DNA from: Candidatus Marispirochaeta associata
GTDB taxonomy: Bacteria; Spirochaetota; Spirochaetia; JC444; Marispirochaetaceae
Assembly: GCA_001749745.1 (NCBI GenBank)
Contig: JWTM01000396.1
Span: 186,001 to 250,000, forward strand
Reading direction: 5' to 3'
DNA length: 64,000 bases
Made by a program: the position numbers and the translations under genes
In this document: piece by piece, positions 27,513-36,378 of the stretch
Numbering within the stretch: position 1 is the stretch's first letter
How the letters are laid out: the number at the start of each line of letters is the position of its first letter
The notes under the pieces: model-generated
Told to the model about the DNA's origin: nothing
The model's input: only the letters and a program-made list of their open reading frames with translations
Database searches by the model: none

Positions 27513-29650
27513 GGAATATGCGGCTTACCGCCAAGGTTACGATGCTGATGGCGGCTACCTTTTCGATACTCTTGATTCTGGTCATAATCATAGTCTTCAA
27601 CTCATTCAAGTCATCGGTCGACTCTTCTCTTCGCCTCATCGTTGATCAGACGGTCGAACTCCTGGAGGATGAGATCGAGCTTTGGCTCATGGATAAATCC
27701 AGTGCGCTGGAGGGAACAGTCCGCGGTTTGAGCGGTTTCGGCAGCCCCGATCCCGAGAGCTACGCCCGTATATTCCAGCGCTTTATCGACAGCGATCCGG
27801 AGCTGGCCAATGTCTATTTCGGCGCGAGTCGTTCCATTGCCGACGGCGGTCTCTGGGTGGTCAAACCCGACTGGACTCCCCCGGAAGGATGGGACCACAC
27901 CGGACGGGGCTGGTTTGTGAAGGCCTCCGAACAGAACGATGTCGTCTACACCGATCCCTACGTGGACGCCGCGTCGGGGGATCTCATCCTTTCTATCGCC
28001 CAACGGGTGGTGAATCAGGAGAATCAGCTGCTCGGCGTCATGGGGATCGATTTCAAGCTGACCCGACTGACCGAGATCATCGCCTCCCTGAAGATCTCGC
28101 CTAATTCGAGAACCTATCTGATCGATGGGGAGGGGACCTACATTACCCACGAAGATGCCGAAGCGCGTCTATCGGCCTCCCTCTTCGACGACGGTTTCCT
28201 CAGAAATCAACAGCCTAGGATCCTCGATGAGGAGAGTTTCTCCGGGCTGTTCGCCGGAGAGGATCTCTATGTGGGCAGCGTTCGCATGGCTAATACCGGC
28301 TGGATTCTCGTCTCCTACGGACCCCTCTCCGATATGTACGGTGAGCTCAACCGTATCATGCGCTTCCTGATCTTCCTCGGGGCGCTGGGCGTGTTGCTGA
28401 CGGTAGCCGCTACCATGCTGATTACCCGCTCCATTACCCTGCCCATCGTCTCGCTGGTGGGGCTCACCAACCGGATCGCCAAGGGGGATCTGAAGATCGA
28501 GGTCGATTCGAAGACCAAACGCCGGGGAGACGAGATCGGTGTGCTGGCTTCCTCCCTGGACGGAATGAAGAGTGAATTGAAGAGGATAGTGGATAATATC
28601 TCCTCCGCCTCGAACAATATCGCCGACGGCAGTCGGGAGCTCTCCTCATCCTCCCAGCAGCTCTCCGAAGGGGCAACCGAACAGGCCGCCAGTGCCGAAC
28701 AGGTCTCCTCCTCCATGGAGGAGATGAATGCGAATATCAGTCAGAATGCAGATAACTCCGCCCAAACTGAGTCTATCGCCCGAAATGCGGCGGCAAACGC
28801 GGAGAGCACCGGCGAATCGGTTCGTGAATCGATCTCCGCCATGCGGGAGATCGCCGAGAAGATCGGCGTGGTCGAGGAGATCGCCCGGCAGACGAATATG
28901 CTCGCCCTGAATGCGGCGATCGAAGCCGCCCGGGCCGGAGAACAGGGCAAGGGCTTTGCCGTGGTCGCGGCCGAGGTTCGCCGATTGGCGGAACGCTCAC
29001 AGAAGGCCGCCGCCGAGATCAGCGAGCTTTCGGGACGCACGGTGGACGTATCCGAGCGGGCCGGGGAGATGCTCGACTCCCTGGTGCCGGATATCCAAAA
29101 AACAGCCGAGCTGGTTCAAGAGATCAGCGCCGCTTCGGGAGAACAGCGTTCCGGAGTCGACCAGATAAACCAGGCGGTGCAGCAGTTGGATAAGGTGATT
29201 CAGAGCAACGCCTCCGCTTCGGAGGAGATCGCCGCAACCTCCCAGGAGCTTTCGGCCCAGGCCGATGGGTTGCGGGAGATCCTCTCCTTCTTCGTTACCG
29301 ACCGGGAGTCCCGCACAACCGTCGGCTGGGTCGGCGGGCCGCTGCCTGCTCCCGCTAAAACGCTGCCTGTGACCGATAAGCCGCCCGCACCGGCGCAACG
29401 ACCGAAAAACCTGCCGAAACCGGCCGAGAGCAAGGAGTCCGGGGCCGGCGATCAGCCTAAGCAGATGAAAAATGAGCAGGAGAAGCGGGAGCCTGCACGG
29501 AAGCAACAGCCTGTGCAACCGGAAGAGAAAAAGGAGCCGCCCAAACGGCAGGAAGCCGCTCCCAAGGAGCCGGTCTTTCCCGTGACCGAGACGGGCATCA
29601 CCCTCTCCCTGGGAGCGGACGATCTGGACAAGGAGTTTGAGGAGTTTTAG
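27509..29650 (+). CDS. Methyl-accepting chemotaxis protein with Cache sensor
   Basis: A 713-residue receptor. An N-terminal helix (about 10-33) is followed by a periplasmic double-Cache domain (about 40-280, with [30 protein letters not shown] typical of amino-acid-binding dCache), a second helix (about 288-310), HAMP, and a long coiled signalling domain with the hairpin tip [35 protein letters not shown]. After residue 600 comes an unusual Pro/Lys/Glu-rich linker of about 90 residues and a conserved-looking end, [20 protein letters not shown] precedes the ATG. The ligand is unknown. Confidence 0.95.
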   Translation: MRNMRLTAKVTMLMAATFSILLILVIIIVFNSFKSSVDSSLRLIVDQTVELLEDEIELWLMDKSSALEGTVRGLSGFGSPDPESYARIFQRFIDSDPELANVYFGASRSIADGGLWVVKPDWTPPEGWDHTGRGWFVKASEQNDVVYTDPYVDAASGDLILSIAQRVVNQENQLLGVMGIDFKLTRLTEIIASLKISPNSRTYLIDGEGTYITHEDAEARLSASLFDDGFLRNQQPRILDEESFSGLFAGEDLYVGSVRMANTGWILVSYGPLSDMYGELNRIMRFLIFLGALGVLLTVAATMLITRSITLPIVSLVGLTNRIAKGDLKIEVDSKTKRRGDEIGVLASSLDGMKSELKRIVDNISSASNNIADGSRELSSSSQQLSEGATEQAASAEQVSSSMEEMNANISQNADNSAQTESIARNAAANAESTGESVRESISAMREIAEKIGVVEEIARQTNMLALNAAIEAARAGEQGKGFAVVAAEVRRLAERSQKAAAEISELSGRTVDVSERAGEMLDSLVPDIQKTAELVQEISAASGEQRSGVDQINQAVQQLDKVIQSNASASEEIAATSQELSAQADGLREILSFFVTDRESRTTVGWVGGPLPAPAKTLPVTDKPPAPAQRPKNLPKPAESKESGAGDQPKQMKNEQEKREPARKQQPVQPEEKKEPPKRQEAAPKEPVFPVTETGITLSLGADDLDKEFEEF

Positions 29651-29659
29651 AATCGACAA

Positions 29660-30055
29660 ATGACCGAATCGATTATGCTCTCTGTCCGCTCCTACGAGCT
29701 AGACGCCTACGGACACGTGAATAATGCTACCTATCTCAATTACCTGGAGTACGCCCGGCTGGAGTTCCTCAAGGCGACGGGCTTCCCCTACGCCGAGTTC
29801 CGGGAACTCGGTTACGGTCTGGTGGTTGCCCGGATAGACATCCGCTATCGACGTCCCGCCTTTCTCGGAGACGAACTCAAGATTGTCACTACCAGTATCA
29901 GCCGGGGGAGGATGAAGGGCAGTCTGGAGCAGAAGATTCTTAAAGGGGACGAGGTCATCATCCAGGCCATGGTGGACTACGCCACCGTTGACTCAAACGG
30001 TCGCCCCGCCCCGATCCCCGAGGAGCTGCAGGGCCGCTGGCCTCTCGAGGCTTGA
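29660..30055 (+). CDS. Acyl-CoA thioesterase of the 4HBT hot-dog family
   Basis: The 131 residues form a single hot-dog domain like 4-hydroxybenzoyl-CoA thioesterase/YbgC: YELDAYGHVNNATYLNYLEYARLEFL carries the catalytic Asp of the family, followed by the VVARIDIRYRRPAFLGDEL strand. It should hydrolyse a short or aromatic acyl-CoA. It is only nine bases after the chemoreceptor and its stop overlaps the next start, so it is likely to be in the same transcript. Confidence 0.9.
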   Translation: MTESIMLSVRSYELDAYGHVNNATYLNYLEYARLEFLKATGFPYAEFRELGYGLVVARIDIRYRRPAFLGDELKIVTTSISRGRMKGSLEQKILKGDEVIIQAMVDYATVDSNGRPAPIPEELQGRWPLEA

Positions 30056-31170
30056 ATCCGTTCCTCATGGCCTGTCTTGATCCCATAACATACTCCTATA
30101 AGCGCCTCACGGATCTCTTTGCGGAACGTTACGGCAAGGGTGAATACCACGCCGGCGCCCTCTTTCGGGCGCTCTACCGGCGGGGAACCGCCGCCGTTGC
30201 GGATCTCCCGGAATATTGGGAGAATCAGCGCCTCGCTGAGGAGATAGAGGGTGATTTTTCACTGCGCCTGCCGGAGATCCGGGAGAGCGTCAGCGACGGC
30301 AGTAGTATGAAACTCCTGCTGATTTTCCCGGACGGCGCCGCGGTCGAGGCGGTGATACTCTTCATGAGCAGGTATGCGACCCTCTGCGTCTCTACCCAGG
30401 TCGGCTGCGCCCGGGGGTGCAGCTTCTGCGAGACCGGTAAGCTTGGGCTTAGGCGCAACCTGACCGCCGGAGAGATAGTCTCCCAGGTGATGCTTGTCCG
30501 CTTCGTACTGGGCATCCGGCCGAGTAATCTCGTCTATATGGGCATGGGGGAGCCCTTCGATAACTACCGGGCGGTAACCGAGTCCCTGCGTATTCTATGC
30601 GATCAGCGGGGATTGAATATTCCCGCCTCCGCCGCAACGATCTCTACCGCGGGGCATGCGGCCGGTATCAGGCGTTTGACCGGGGAGATAAACGCCGAGC
30701 CCAACGGCCCGCTGGGTCGAGTCAAGCTGGCGGTGAGCCTGCATACGGCCCGAGAGGAGCTCCGTTCTCAGCTAATGCCGATTAACCGGGTCTATCCCCT
30801 GGATGAGTTACGGGCGGCGATGGCATCTTTTCCTTTGCCCCGTCGTCGGGATCAGATCTTTATCGAGTACACCTTGATTCCCGGCCTTAACGACGCTGAG
30901 CGGGATGTGGCCGCGCTGGCGGACTATCTGCGGGAACTCCCCAGCTGCGTCAACATTATTCCCGTCAACCGGGGGAGCGATCAGCGCTACCGCAGCCCCA
31001 CCCGGGATGAGGTTGAACTCTTCTTCAATCGTTTGTGTAATAGGGGGCAGTATTGCCGGGTGCGGGATACCAAGGGCGACGCAATTATGGCTGCCTGCGG
31101 TCAGCTGGGAAATCTGGCCGCCGAACGCTTCCTCTCCGCTAAGGGCTTCGATTCAAAATTCCGGGTTTGA
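30052..31170 (+). CDS. RlmN/Cfr-family radical SAM rRNA or tRNA methyltransferase
   Basis: These enzymes methylate adenine C2 or C8 using a [4Fe-4S] cluster and S-adenosylmethionine. The cluster motif is Cys119, Cys123, Cys126 (GCARGCSFCETG), with YMGMGEP for SAM binding, VSLHT, and the methyl-carrying cysteine near residue 349 in AIMAACGQL. The 372-residue length is close to RlmN. The loop reads CETGKLGLRRNLTAGEI, between classical RlmN and Cfr in appearance, so the target base is not certain. The TTG start overlaps the thioesterase stop; ATG at 30067 is an alternative. Its end overlaps the convergent fetB gene by 32 bases. Confidence 0.88.
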   Translation: MNPFLMACLDPITYSYKRLTDLFAERYGKGEYHAGALFRALYRRGTAAVADLPEYWENQRLAEEIEGDFSLRLPEIRESVSDGSSMKLLLIFPDGAAVEAVILFMSRYATLCVSTQVGCARGCSFCETGKLGLRRNLTAGEIVSQVMLVRFVLGIRPSNLVYMGMGEPFDNYRAVTESLRILCDQRGLNIPASAATISTAGHAAGIRRLTGEINAEPNGPLGRVKLAVSLHTAREELRSQLMPINRVYPLDELRAAMASFPLPRRRDQIFIEYTLIPGLNDAERDVAALADYLRELPSCVNIIPVNRGSDQRYRSPTRDEVELFFNRLCNRGQYCRVRDTKGDAIMAACGQLGNLAAERFLSAKGFDSKFRV

Positions 31171-31933
31171 GGGTCCCGTGTCTGGTGAAGGAGAGGCGCT
31201 GACTGAGCAGAATAGAGGCGGTGACGCTGACCGAAATCACCGTGAATATGGCGATCATAATCGCTATCTGGTACTTCACCGCCGTGGCCGGCGGTGAGCC
31301 GCCCAGGATCTGACCGGTCATCATCCCGGGAAGGGAGACGATTCCCATGGTCGCCATGGTCGCGACCGACGGAGATAAGGCCAGCTTGAGACTGGAGCGG
31401 AAGAAGGGGAGAGAGGCCTCGAAGCGTCCCGCACCCAGAGAGAGGCGCCAGTGAAACTGATCCTTCTGCTCGTCGAGGGCATGAAAGAAGCGGTTGAGGG
31501 CGACCACATTGGCCCGCAGTGAATTTCCCAAGAGCATGCCTCCGATGGGAATCAGGTAGCGGGCGCTGAAGAGTTCAGCCAAACCGGCCACCAGTAGATT
31601 GAAATAGAGGAGCACCGCAACCAGGGTTGTCCCCAAAGAGGCGAGCACCGGCCCCAGCAGGTAGCGCAGCCTGAGCTCAGAGCTCCTGATTACCGTCAGC
31701 GAGGCGGTCAGGATCATGATCATCACCCAAAGAAGATTGACCCCGGGATGGTTGAGCTCGAAGATATACTCGAGAAAGATTCCCACCAGGCTCAACTGCA
31801 GGACCATTCGCATGAGGGAGATGCCGAGGCTCTTCAGGATATGCAGGCGAAATATCGCCGAGATCAGCGCCGGAACGAGGAGGAGCAGAGCCAGGAGCAG
31901 CAGAGAGCTTACGGGAATATCGCCGGCGCTCAT
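31139..31933 (-). CDS. fetB: FetB-like ABC permease (UPF0014)
   Basis: A 264-residue membrane protein with seven or so helices. It contains the family signature LIPIGGMLLGNSLRANVVALNRF and the segment SLPGMMTGQILGGSPPATAVKYQIAIM, both typical of FetB/YbbM. FetAB of Escherichia coli is an exporter linked to iron homeostasis and oxidative-stress tolerance; the substrate here is unproven. It overlaps fetA by four bases. It is convergent with the RlmN-like gene, overlapping its end. Confidence 0.92.
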   Translation of the reverse strand: MSAGDIPVSSLLLLALLLLVPALISAIFRLHILKSLGISLMRMVLQLSLVGIFLEYIFELNHPGVNLLWVMIMILTASLTVIRSSELRLRYLLGPVLASLGTTLVAVLLYFNLLVAGLAELFSARYLIPIGGMLLGNSLRANVVALNRFFHALDEQKDQFHWRLSLGAGRFEASLPFFRSSLKLALSPSVATMATMGIVSLPGMMTGQILGGSPPATAVKYQIAIMIAIFTVISVSVTASILLSQRLSFTRHGTLKPGILNRSP

Positions 31934-32580
31934 GGGGCCTCCAAGGTAAGTTTCCGGGAGCCGGTAAGGGGGAGACTCTCGTCATGGCTGACGAGGATCA
32001 GCGTCCAGGTTTTTTGAGCGCCGTAGAAATCCAACACCCTCTCCCGTCGGCGACTATCGAGACCCGAGAGAGCCTCGTCGAGGAGGAATATCTCCCTGCC
32101 GCTGGCCGCCCCTAAGGCTAACAGTACCCGCTGTTTCTCGCCCCCCGAAAGGGTAGTGAACTCAGTCGACAGCACCTCCGGCGGCAGATCGAATACCTTG
32201 AGCATAGCCGCGAAGACATCGATTTCAGGCCATCCGCCCCTGTTGCGGCGAAAGTTCCCGATCTCATTCCAGCTCTCCCGGGGAGTGGCGGAGACAAGGT
32301 TCGGATTCTGGGGAAGATAGAAAACCTCGGAACGGATGCGATTATAGCCGGTAGCGGAGAGAGCCTCTCCATGAAAGAGTAGATCGCCCTCTGCGACATG
32401 GATAAAGCCCATCAAGCTCTTTAAGAGAGAACTTTTCCCGCCCCCGGAATCCGCCTGCAGGTGTACCTTCTCACCCGCATATACCGATGCGGAAAACGGC
32501 TGAAAAAGAGGCCCCTCTCCGAAATCGATCCTCAGATCTCGAAACTCGAAGAGGGGCGAAGACGCTGAATCAGTACTCAA
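31930..32580 (-). CDS. fetA: FetA-like ABC ATPase
   Basis: The 216-residue ATPase pairs with FetB. Walker A reads ADSGGGKSSLL, with Ala at the first Gly position of GxxGxGKS, the signature is LSGGEKQRV, Walker B is IFLLDEALSGLD, and the H-loop is VSHDE. The start is TTG at 32580, inside the last codons of the lipoprotein gene upstream, which implies coupled translation. Only AGGA about 13 bases away serves as a ribosome site. Confidence 0.9.
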   Translation of the reverse strand: MSTDSASSPLFEFRDLRIDFGEGPLFQPFSASVYAGEKVHLQADSGGGKSSLLKSLMGFIHVAEGDLLFHGEALSATGYNRIRSEVFYLPQNPNLVSATPRESWNEIGNFRRNRGGWPEIDVFAAMLKVFDLPPEVLSTEFTTLSGGEKQRVLLALGAASGREIFLLDEALSGLDSRRRERVLDFYGAQKTWTLILVSHDESLPLTGSRKLTLEAP

Positions 32581-33361
32581 CGGATACTAATTCCTGAGTC
32601 TCGATGCGTATTCCCGCCGCGGCGAGATCGCCTTGGAGATCTTCTTCGGATACCGAATTAGAGGCCACGACTCGGCCGAAGAGTTCATCGTTATCGAGGA
32701 TCTTGCCCATGTCGAAATCCATGATGGTAATCGTATTCTTGTCTACGAAGCTGGCGTTGGTGGTTCGAATCTCTCCATCCACCTCGACGGCGACCGAAAA
32801 GGACATCCCTCCTAAGAAGGGTTTCATCATAGAGGCCATCATCGCCGTCTCATCCGGACTCTGCGCTTCCGCTTCCGCAGCCTGGGCCTCATCCTCTTCT
32901 TCCTGTTCAATGCTGATCATAAGCTTCGGACGGAAACCGTCCTCGAAATCGAAGCTGACCGCATCTCCGCCGTCGTCGCCCTCATCGTCGGACGGCGCTC
33001 CCGCCATGGGATTGATGCTCACCTTTCGGATGTCGTCGAACTCGAAGAGGGCCGTGTAGCCGATCGAAGGAGAACCCTCCGGTAGAGGCTCGGCCGAGAC
33101 GAAGCGCACCCCTTCGCCCATCGAGGCGGCAAGTTCCTGCATCGCCTGATCGTCCATCAGATCTTCACTGGTGGAAGGCGGCGGATCTTCACTGCTGCCG
33201 CCGAAGCCCTGCATCATCTCGACCACCGACTTCTCCATGGAAAAATCCATGGTAATCCGGCCGGAACCGTCTCTATTCACAAATACCAGCCAATTGCTGG
33301 AAAAACAGCCGCTTAAAAGCAGCGCTGCGGCGATAAGCGCCAGTAACCGTAATGTTTTGAT
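32570..33361 (-). CDS. Lipoprotein of unknown function, apparently starting at AUC
   Basis: The conventional GTG start at 33280 would give 236 residues beginning NRDGSGRITMDF, without a signal peptide. In the same frame 27 codons further upstream is an ATC codon (33361-33359) preceded by a perfect AAGGAGG with five-base spacing. Reading from there gives a textbook lipoprotein signal, (M)KTLRLLALIAAALLLSGC followed by FSSNW. The mature protein is acidic (Asp/Glu-rich near residues 130-175), with beta segments (MSFSVAVEVDGEIRTT) and no family I recognise. It overlaps fetA by 11 bases, so it may be a substrate-binding or periplasmic partner of the FetAB exporter. Confidence 0.72.
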   Translation of the reverse strand: MKTLRLLALIAAALLLSGCFSSNWLVFVNRDGSGRITMDFSMEKSVVEMMQGFGGSSEDPPPSTSEDLMDDQAMQELAASMGEGVRFVSAEPLPEGSPSIGYTALFEFDDIRKVSINPMAGAPSDDEGDDGGDAVSFDFEDGFRPKLMISIEQEEEDEAQAAEAEAQSPDETAMMASMMKPFLGGMSFSVAVEVDGEIRTTNASFVDKNTITIMDFDMGKILDNDELFGRVVASNSVSEEDLQGDLAAAGIRIETQELVSVEY

Positions 33362-33452
33362 ATCCGCCTCCTTAATCTTAATAGACCTTAGGAAATTGTT
33401 ACTGAAATTCTAATCAAAATCAGCGCCGGAAACAAACCTTTTTTAGCGCCCT

Positions 33453-34397
33453 TTACTGTTTTTCCTTGAGGTTGGCCAGCATATCGGTGCTCATCCGGGC
33501 CAGATCATAATCAGGCTGCCAGTCCCATTCCCGCTTTGCGTCGGAGTCGTCTACGCTCATGGGCCAGCTTTCGGCAATCAATTGACGAAAATCGGGTTCG
33601 TAGCTGCACTGAAAAGCGGGAATATGCTTCTGAATCTCCTCTTCGATAGCTTTGGCGGAGCAGGAGAAACCCGCCACGTTGTAGGTGCGGTGGGTTAGCC
33701 GTGCGCCCTCCGCCTCGGCCAGATCGAGAATCGCTTTCAGGGCGTCGGGCATATACATTAAGGGCAGGACCGTCTCTTCCCGGACGAAGCAGCGGTACTC
33801 CTTTCCGGCGGCGGCCTTTACATACATATCCACCGCATAATCGGTGGTGCCTCCGCCGGGCTCCGTTTCGGAGGAGATGATTCCCGGGTAGCGCAGGCTG
33901 CGGGTATCTACCCCGTACTTGTGCAGGTAGTACTCGGTTAAAAGCTCTCCGGCGACCTTGGTGATACCGTACATGGTGGTGGGCCGCAGGATGGTATCTA
34001 TGGGAGTATTCTCCTTCGGAGTGTCCGGTCCGAAGGCGGCGATCGAGCTGGGAGTGATCACCTGGGCGACTCCGTTTATCCTGGCCGCTTCGAGGATGTT
34101 GTAGAGGCCAGTCATGTTGACGTTATAGCATTTCTGGGGATTCAGCTCTCCGTTTCCCGAAAGGATCGCCGCCAGATGGAAGATGCGGGTGATTTTATTC
34201 TCGATTACCACCGCCGTTACCTGACGCGGGTCGGTCACATCCAGATAGCGGCAGGGTCCGGACTCTTCCAGAATCTCAGGAGCGCGCTGAATATCCGAGG
34301 CGACGACGTTATCGTGCCCGAAGCGCTTTCTGAGCTCCAGGGTCAACTCCGTACCGATTTGCCCGTAGGACCCGGTTACGAGGATTCGTTCCCGCAT
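33453..34397 (-). CDS. tdh: L-threonine 3-dehydrogenase, short-chain (SDR/epimerase-like) type
   Basis: It oxidises threonine to 2-amino-3-ketobutyrate with NAD+. The 314 residues have the extended-SDR layout: VTGSYGQIGTEL nucleotide loop, HLAAILSGNGELNP, the catalytic pair in TTMYGITKVAGE (YxxxK), and LRYPGIISSETEPGGGTTDYAVDM, which is diagnostic of this threonine dehydrogenase type as opposed to the zinc form. The divergent kbl gene encodes the next enzyme, which strongly supports the assignment. Its ATG overlaps the stop of the XRE-cupin regulator by one base. Confidence 0.93.
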   Translation of the reverse strand: MRERILVTGSYGQIGTELTLELRKRFGHDNVVASDIQRAPEILEESGPCRYLDVTDPRQVTAVVIENKITRIFHLAAILSGNGELNPQKCYNVNMTGLYNILEAARINGVAQVITPSSIAAFGPDTPKENTPIDTILRPTTMYGITKVAGELLTEYYLHKYGVDTRSLRYPGIISSETEPGGGTTDYAVDMYVKAAAGKEYRCFVREETVLPLMYMPDALKAILDLAEAEGARLTHRTYNVAGFSCSAKAIEEEIQKHIPAFQCSYEPDFRQLIAESWPMSVDDSDAKREWDWQPDYDLARMSTDMLANLKEKQ

Positions 34398-34975
34398 CAG
34401 ATCTCCTCCTTACGAAACCGAACTACCAGGTGCACCCGAGCCGGCGTATCGCCGATGTTGGCGATGCTATGGGCCTGATCCACGTCGTAGATAATAAAAT
34501 CGCCCGTCCTGAGCTCCTCCTGCTTGTCTCCCGTCTGAACCTTTATATGACCATCCAAGACGGTCAGGTACTCCTCGGTGCCCCGGTAATGGGCTTTGGA
34601 GTCGAGAACTCCCTTGGGATTCAAGTTGAGGATATAAAATTCGAGATCGTCGGCCATCTTTAGGGGCGATAAGACCTGGAAATGGGTGGCCCGGTCGTCA
34701 GAGTCCAGGACCGTCGCCTCCGAGGCGCGGGTCACGTGGATCGAAGCCTGGGGTTCATCCTTGCCCTCCAAGAGCGCCTGGAACTGGATTCCCAGACCAT
34801 TGGCGATCTTCCAGACCGTCGCGATAGTGGGATTTACGCTTTCCGATTCTATCTGGGAGAGCATTGATTTCGATACGCCGCTCTTCAATGAGAGCTCATC
34901 GAGCGTCAGGCTGTGACTGCTGCGGATCTCTTTTATTCTCGCTCCTACCGCCGGCGGTTTTATACTGGAACCCAT
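34397..34975 (-). CDS. XRE-family regulator with cupin sensor domain
   Basis: From ATG 34975, with AAAGGAGAG upstream, the protein is 192 residues: an N-terminal XRE helix-turn-helix (about 11-65, LDELSLKSGVSKSMLSQIESES) and a C-terminal cupin (about 105-185, HYRGTEEYLTVLDGHIKVQ ... GDFIIYDVDQAHSI). Such proteins often control amino-acid or polyamine catabolism in response to a small ligand. It is co-transcribed with tdh and divergent from kbl. The perfect palindrome between the two promoters is its likely binding site. The frame is open upstream, but those codons cross the promoter region. Confidence 0.92.
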   Translation of the reverse strand: MGSSIKPPAVGARIKEIRSSHSLTLDELSLKSGVSKSMLSQIESESVNPTIATVWKIANGLGIQFQALLEGKDEPQASIHVTRASEATVLDSDDRATHFQVLSPLKMADDLEFYILNLNPKGVLDSKAHYRGTEEYLTVLDGHIKVQTGDKQEELRTGDFIIYDVDQAHSIANIGDTPARVHLVVRFRKEEI

Positions 34976-35025
34976 AATCTCTCCTTTGACATTCTCCCTG
35001 CGGGAGTGTATGCTTGATTCAGTCG

Positions 35026-35043
35026 TGTTCGATATATCGAACA
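35026..35043. promoter_or_regulatory. Perfect 18-base palindrome, likely operator of the threonine module
   Basis: TGTTCGATATATCGAACA is a perfect inverted repeat in the 143-base gap between the divergent regulator-tdh and kbl genes. A TATACT (35053-35058) ten bases further on could be the kbl -10 box, so the palindrome would cover the kbl -35 region and sit close to the divergent promoter. The XRE-cupin protein encoded next door is the obvious candidate to bind it (inference). Confidence 0.7.
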
Positions 35044-35118
35044 TAAAACAAATATACTGAACAAGCTGCTTTGGTCAAGCCATGGCCGACGGCAGGCGTG
35101 AGAAGCAAGGAGTTGGGC

Positions 35119-36318
35119 ATGAATCCCCTATTTCACCGCAAATACGCGGCAATTAACCGGCAGGAGCAGGAGGCGGGCACCTTCAAGGAGCTGAAATACC
35201 TTCAGGGGCCCATGGACGGGAGTGTAGATATGGAGGGCGTGGGCAATACGGTTATCCTCTCGTCTAACAACTATCTGGGACTCTCGAATCATGCCGCGGT
35301 TAAGGCGGCCGGGAAGAAGGCCATCGATCAGTACGGTGCGGGAACCGCATCGGTACGCTTCATCTGCGGCACCTTCTCTATCCATCGGGAACTCGAGGAT
35401 GAGATCGCCGGCTTCCTCTCTACCGAAGCGGCCCTGAGTTATGTGGCCTGCTGGAACGCCAACACCGGAGCGATACCGCTTTTAGCCGGCGCCGGGGACG
35501 CCATTGTGAGCGACGAGCTGAATCACGCCAGCATTATCGACGGCGTGCGCCTTTCGAAGGCCGCCCGTTACCGCTACAAGCACTCGGATATGCAAGACCT
35601 GGAAGAGAAGCTCAAGGCGGCCAGAAGCGAGGTCGGCAGCGAGGGGAGTATATTGATTATTACCGACGGGGTCTTCTCCATGGAGGGGGATATCGCCAAA
35701 CTCCCGGAGATAGTCAAGCTGGCCGATGCCCACGGTGCGGCGACCTTCGTGGACGATTCCCACGGGACCGGGGTAATGGGTAAGACCGGTCGGGGAACCA
35801 TCGAGCATTACGGCCTCGAAGGAGAGATCGACGTGATCTCATCCACCCTCGGAAAGGCCTTAGGCGGAGCGGCCGGAGGTTTTATCGCCTCTTCTCAAGC
35901 GGTGGTCGATCGCTGCATTCAGGCTTCGCGAACACATATCTTCTCCAATGCGCTGCCGCCCACGATAGCCGCCTCCTCCCTGGAGGCTATCCGTACCCTG
36001 CAGCGGGAGCCGGATATAATCGCCCGACTGCGGCGGAACACAATGGCCCTGCGGGAAGGCTTGAGTTCCCTCGGCTTTAACCCCTTAGAAGGGGAGTCGG
36101 CTATCATTCCAATCATTCTCGGGAAGACCGCCTTCGCTATCGAGATGAGTAAGCGGCTCCTGAAGGAGGGGGTCTTCGTCACCGGTTTCGGTTATCCGGT
36201 TGTCCCCGAAGGGAGCGCCCGGGTACGCGTTCAGGCATCGGCGGCGCTGACGCCGGCGGAGATTGAGCAGGCTTTGACGGCTTTTAAGAAGGTCGGCAAG
36301 GAGCTCGATCTGATCTAA
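35119..36318 (+). CDS. kbl: Glycine C-acetyltransferase (2-amino-3-ketobutyrate CoA ligase)
   Basis: It cleaves 2-amino-3-ketobutyrate with CoA to glycine and acetyl-CoA, completing threonine breakdown after Tdh. The 399 residues are the normal alpha-oxoamine synthase length: RFICGTFSIHRELE, DELNHASIIDGVR, FVDDSHGTGVMG and the PLP lysine Lys246 in SSTLGKALGG. The start is ATG 35119 with AAGGAG upstream. Relatives include 8-amino-7-oxononanoate synthase (BioF), but the divergent tdh favours Kbl. Confidence 0.94.
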   Translation: MNPLFHRKYAAINRQEQEAGTFKELKYLQGPMDGSVDMEGVGNTVILSSNNYLGLSNHAAVKAAGKKAIDQYGAGTASVRFICGTFSIHRELEDEIAGFLSTEAALSYVACWNANTGAIPLLAGAGDAIVSDELNHASIIDGVRLSKAARYRYKHSDMQDLEEKLKAARSEVGSEGSILIITDGVFSMEGDIAKLPEIVKLADAHGAATFVDDSHGTGVMGKTGRGTIEHYGLEGEIDVISSTLGKALGGAAGGFIASSQAVVDRCIQASRTHIFSNALPPTIAASSLEAIRTLQREPDIIARLRRNTMALREGLSSLGFNPLEGESAIIPIILGKTAFAIEMSKRLLKEGVFVTGFGYPVVPEGSARVRVQASAALTPAEIEQALTAFKKVGKELDLI

Positions 36319-36349
36319 GCTTGGAATTATCGGAGTGATGGAGTAGTAT

Positions 36350-36378
36350 CTGGTATTTCCTAGCGAGGTTGATACCAG
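36350..36378 (+). repeat. Inverted repeat ending at the start codon of the PhoR-like kinase
   Basis: CTGGTAT and ATACCAG form a 7-base-pair stem with a 15-base loop. The stem ends exactly at the base before the GTG start, and the only ribosome-site-like GAGG (36365-36368) lies in the loop. As an RNA hairpin it could affect initiation; as DNA it could be a protein site. No T-run follows, so it is not a terminator for kbl. Confidence 0.5.

Noticed and set aside
33422..33450. Repeated AGCGCC with a T-run after tdh, a possible terminator
   Set aside because: The two copies are direct and not inverted repeats, so no stable stem forms with the T-run.
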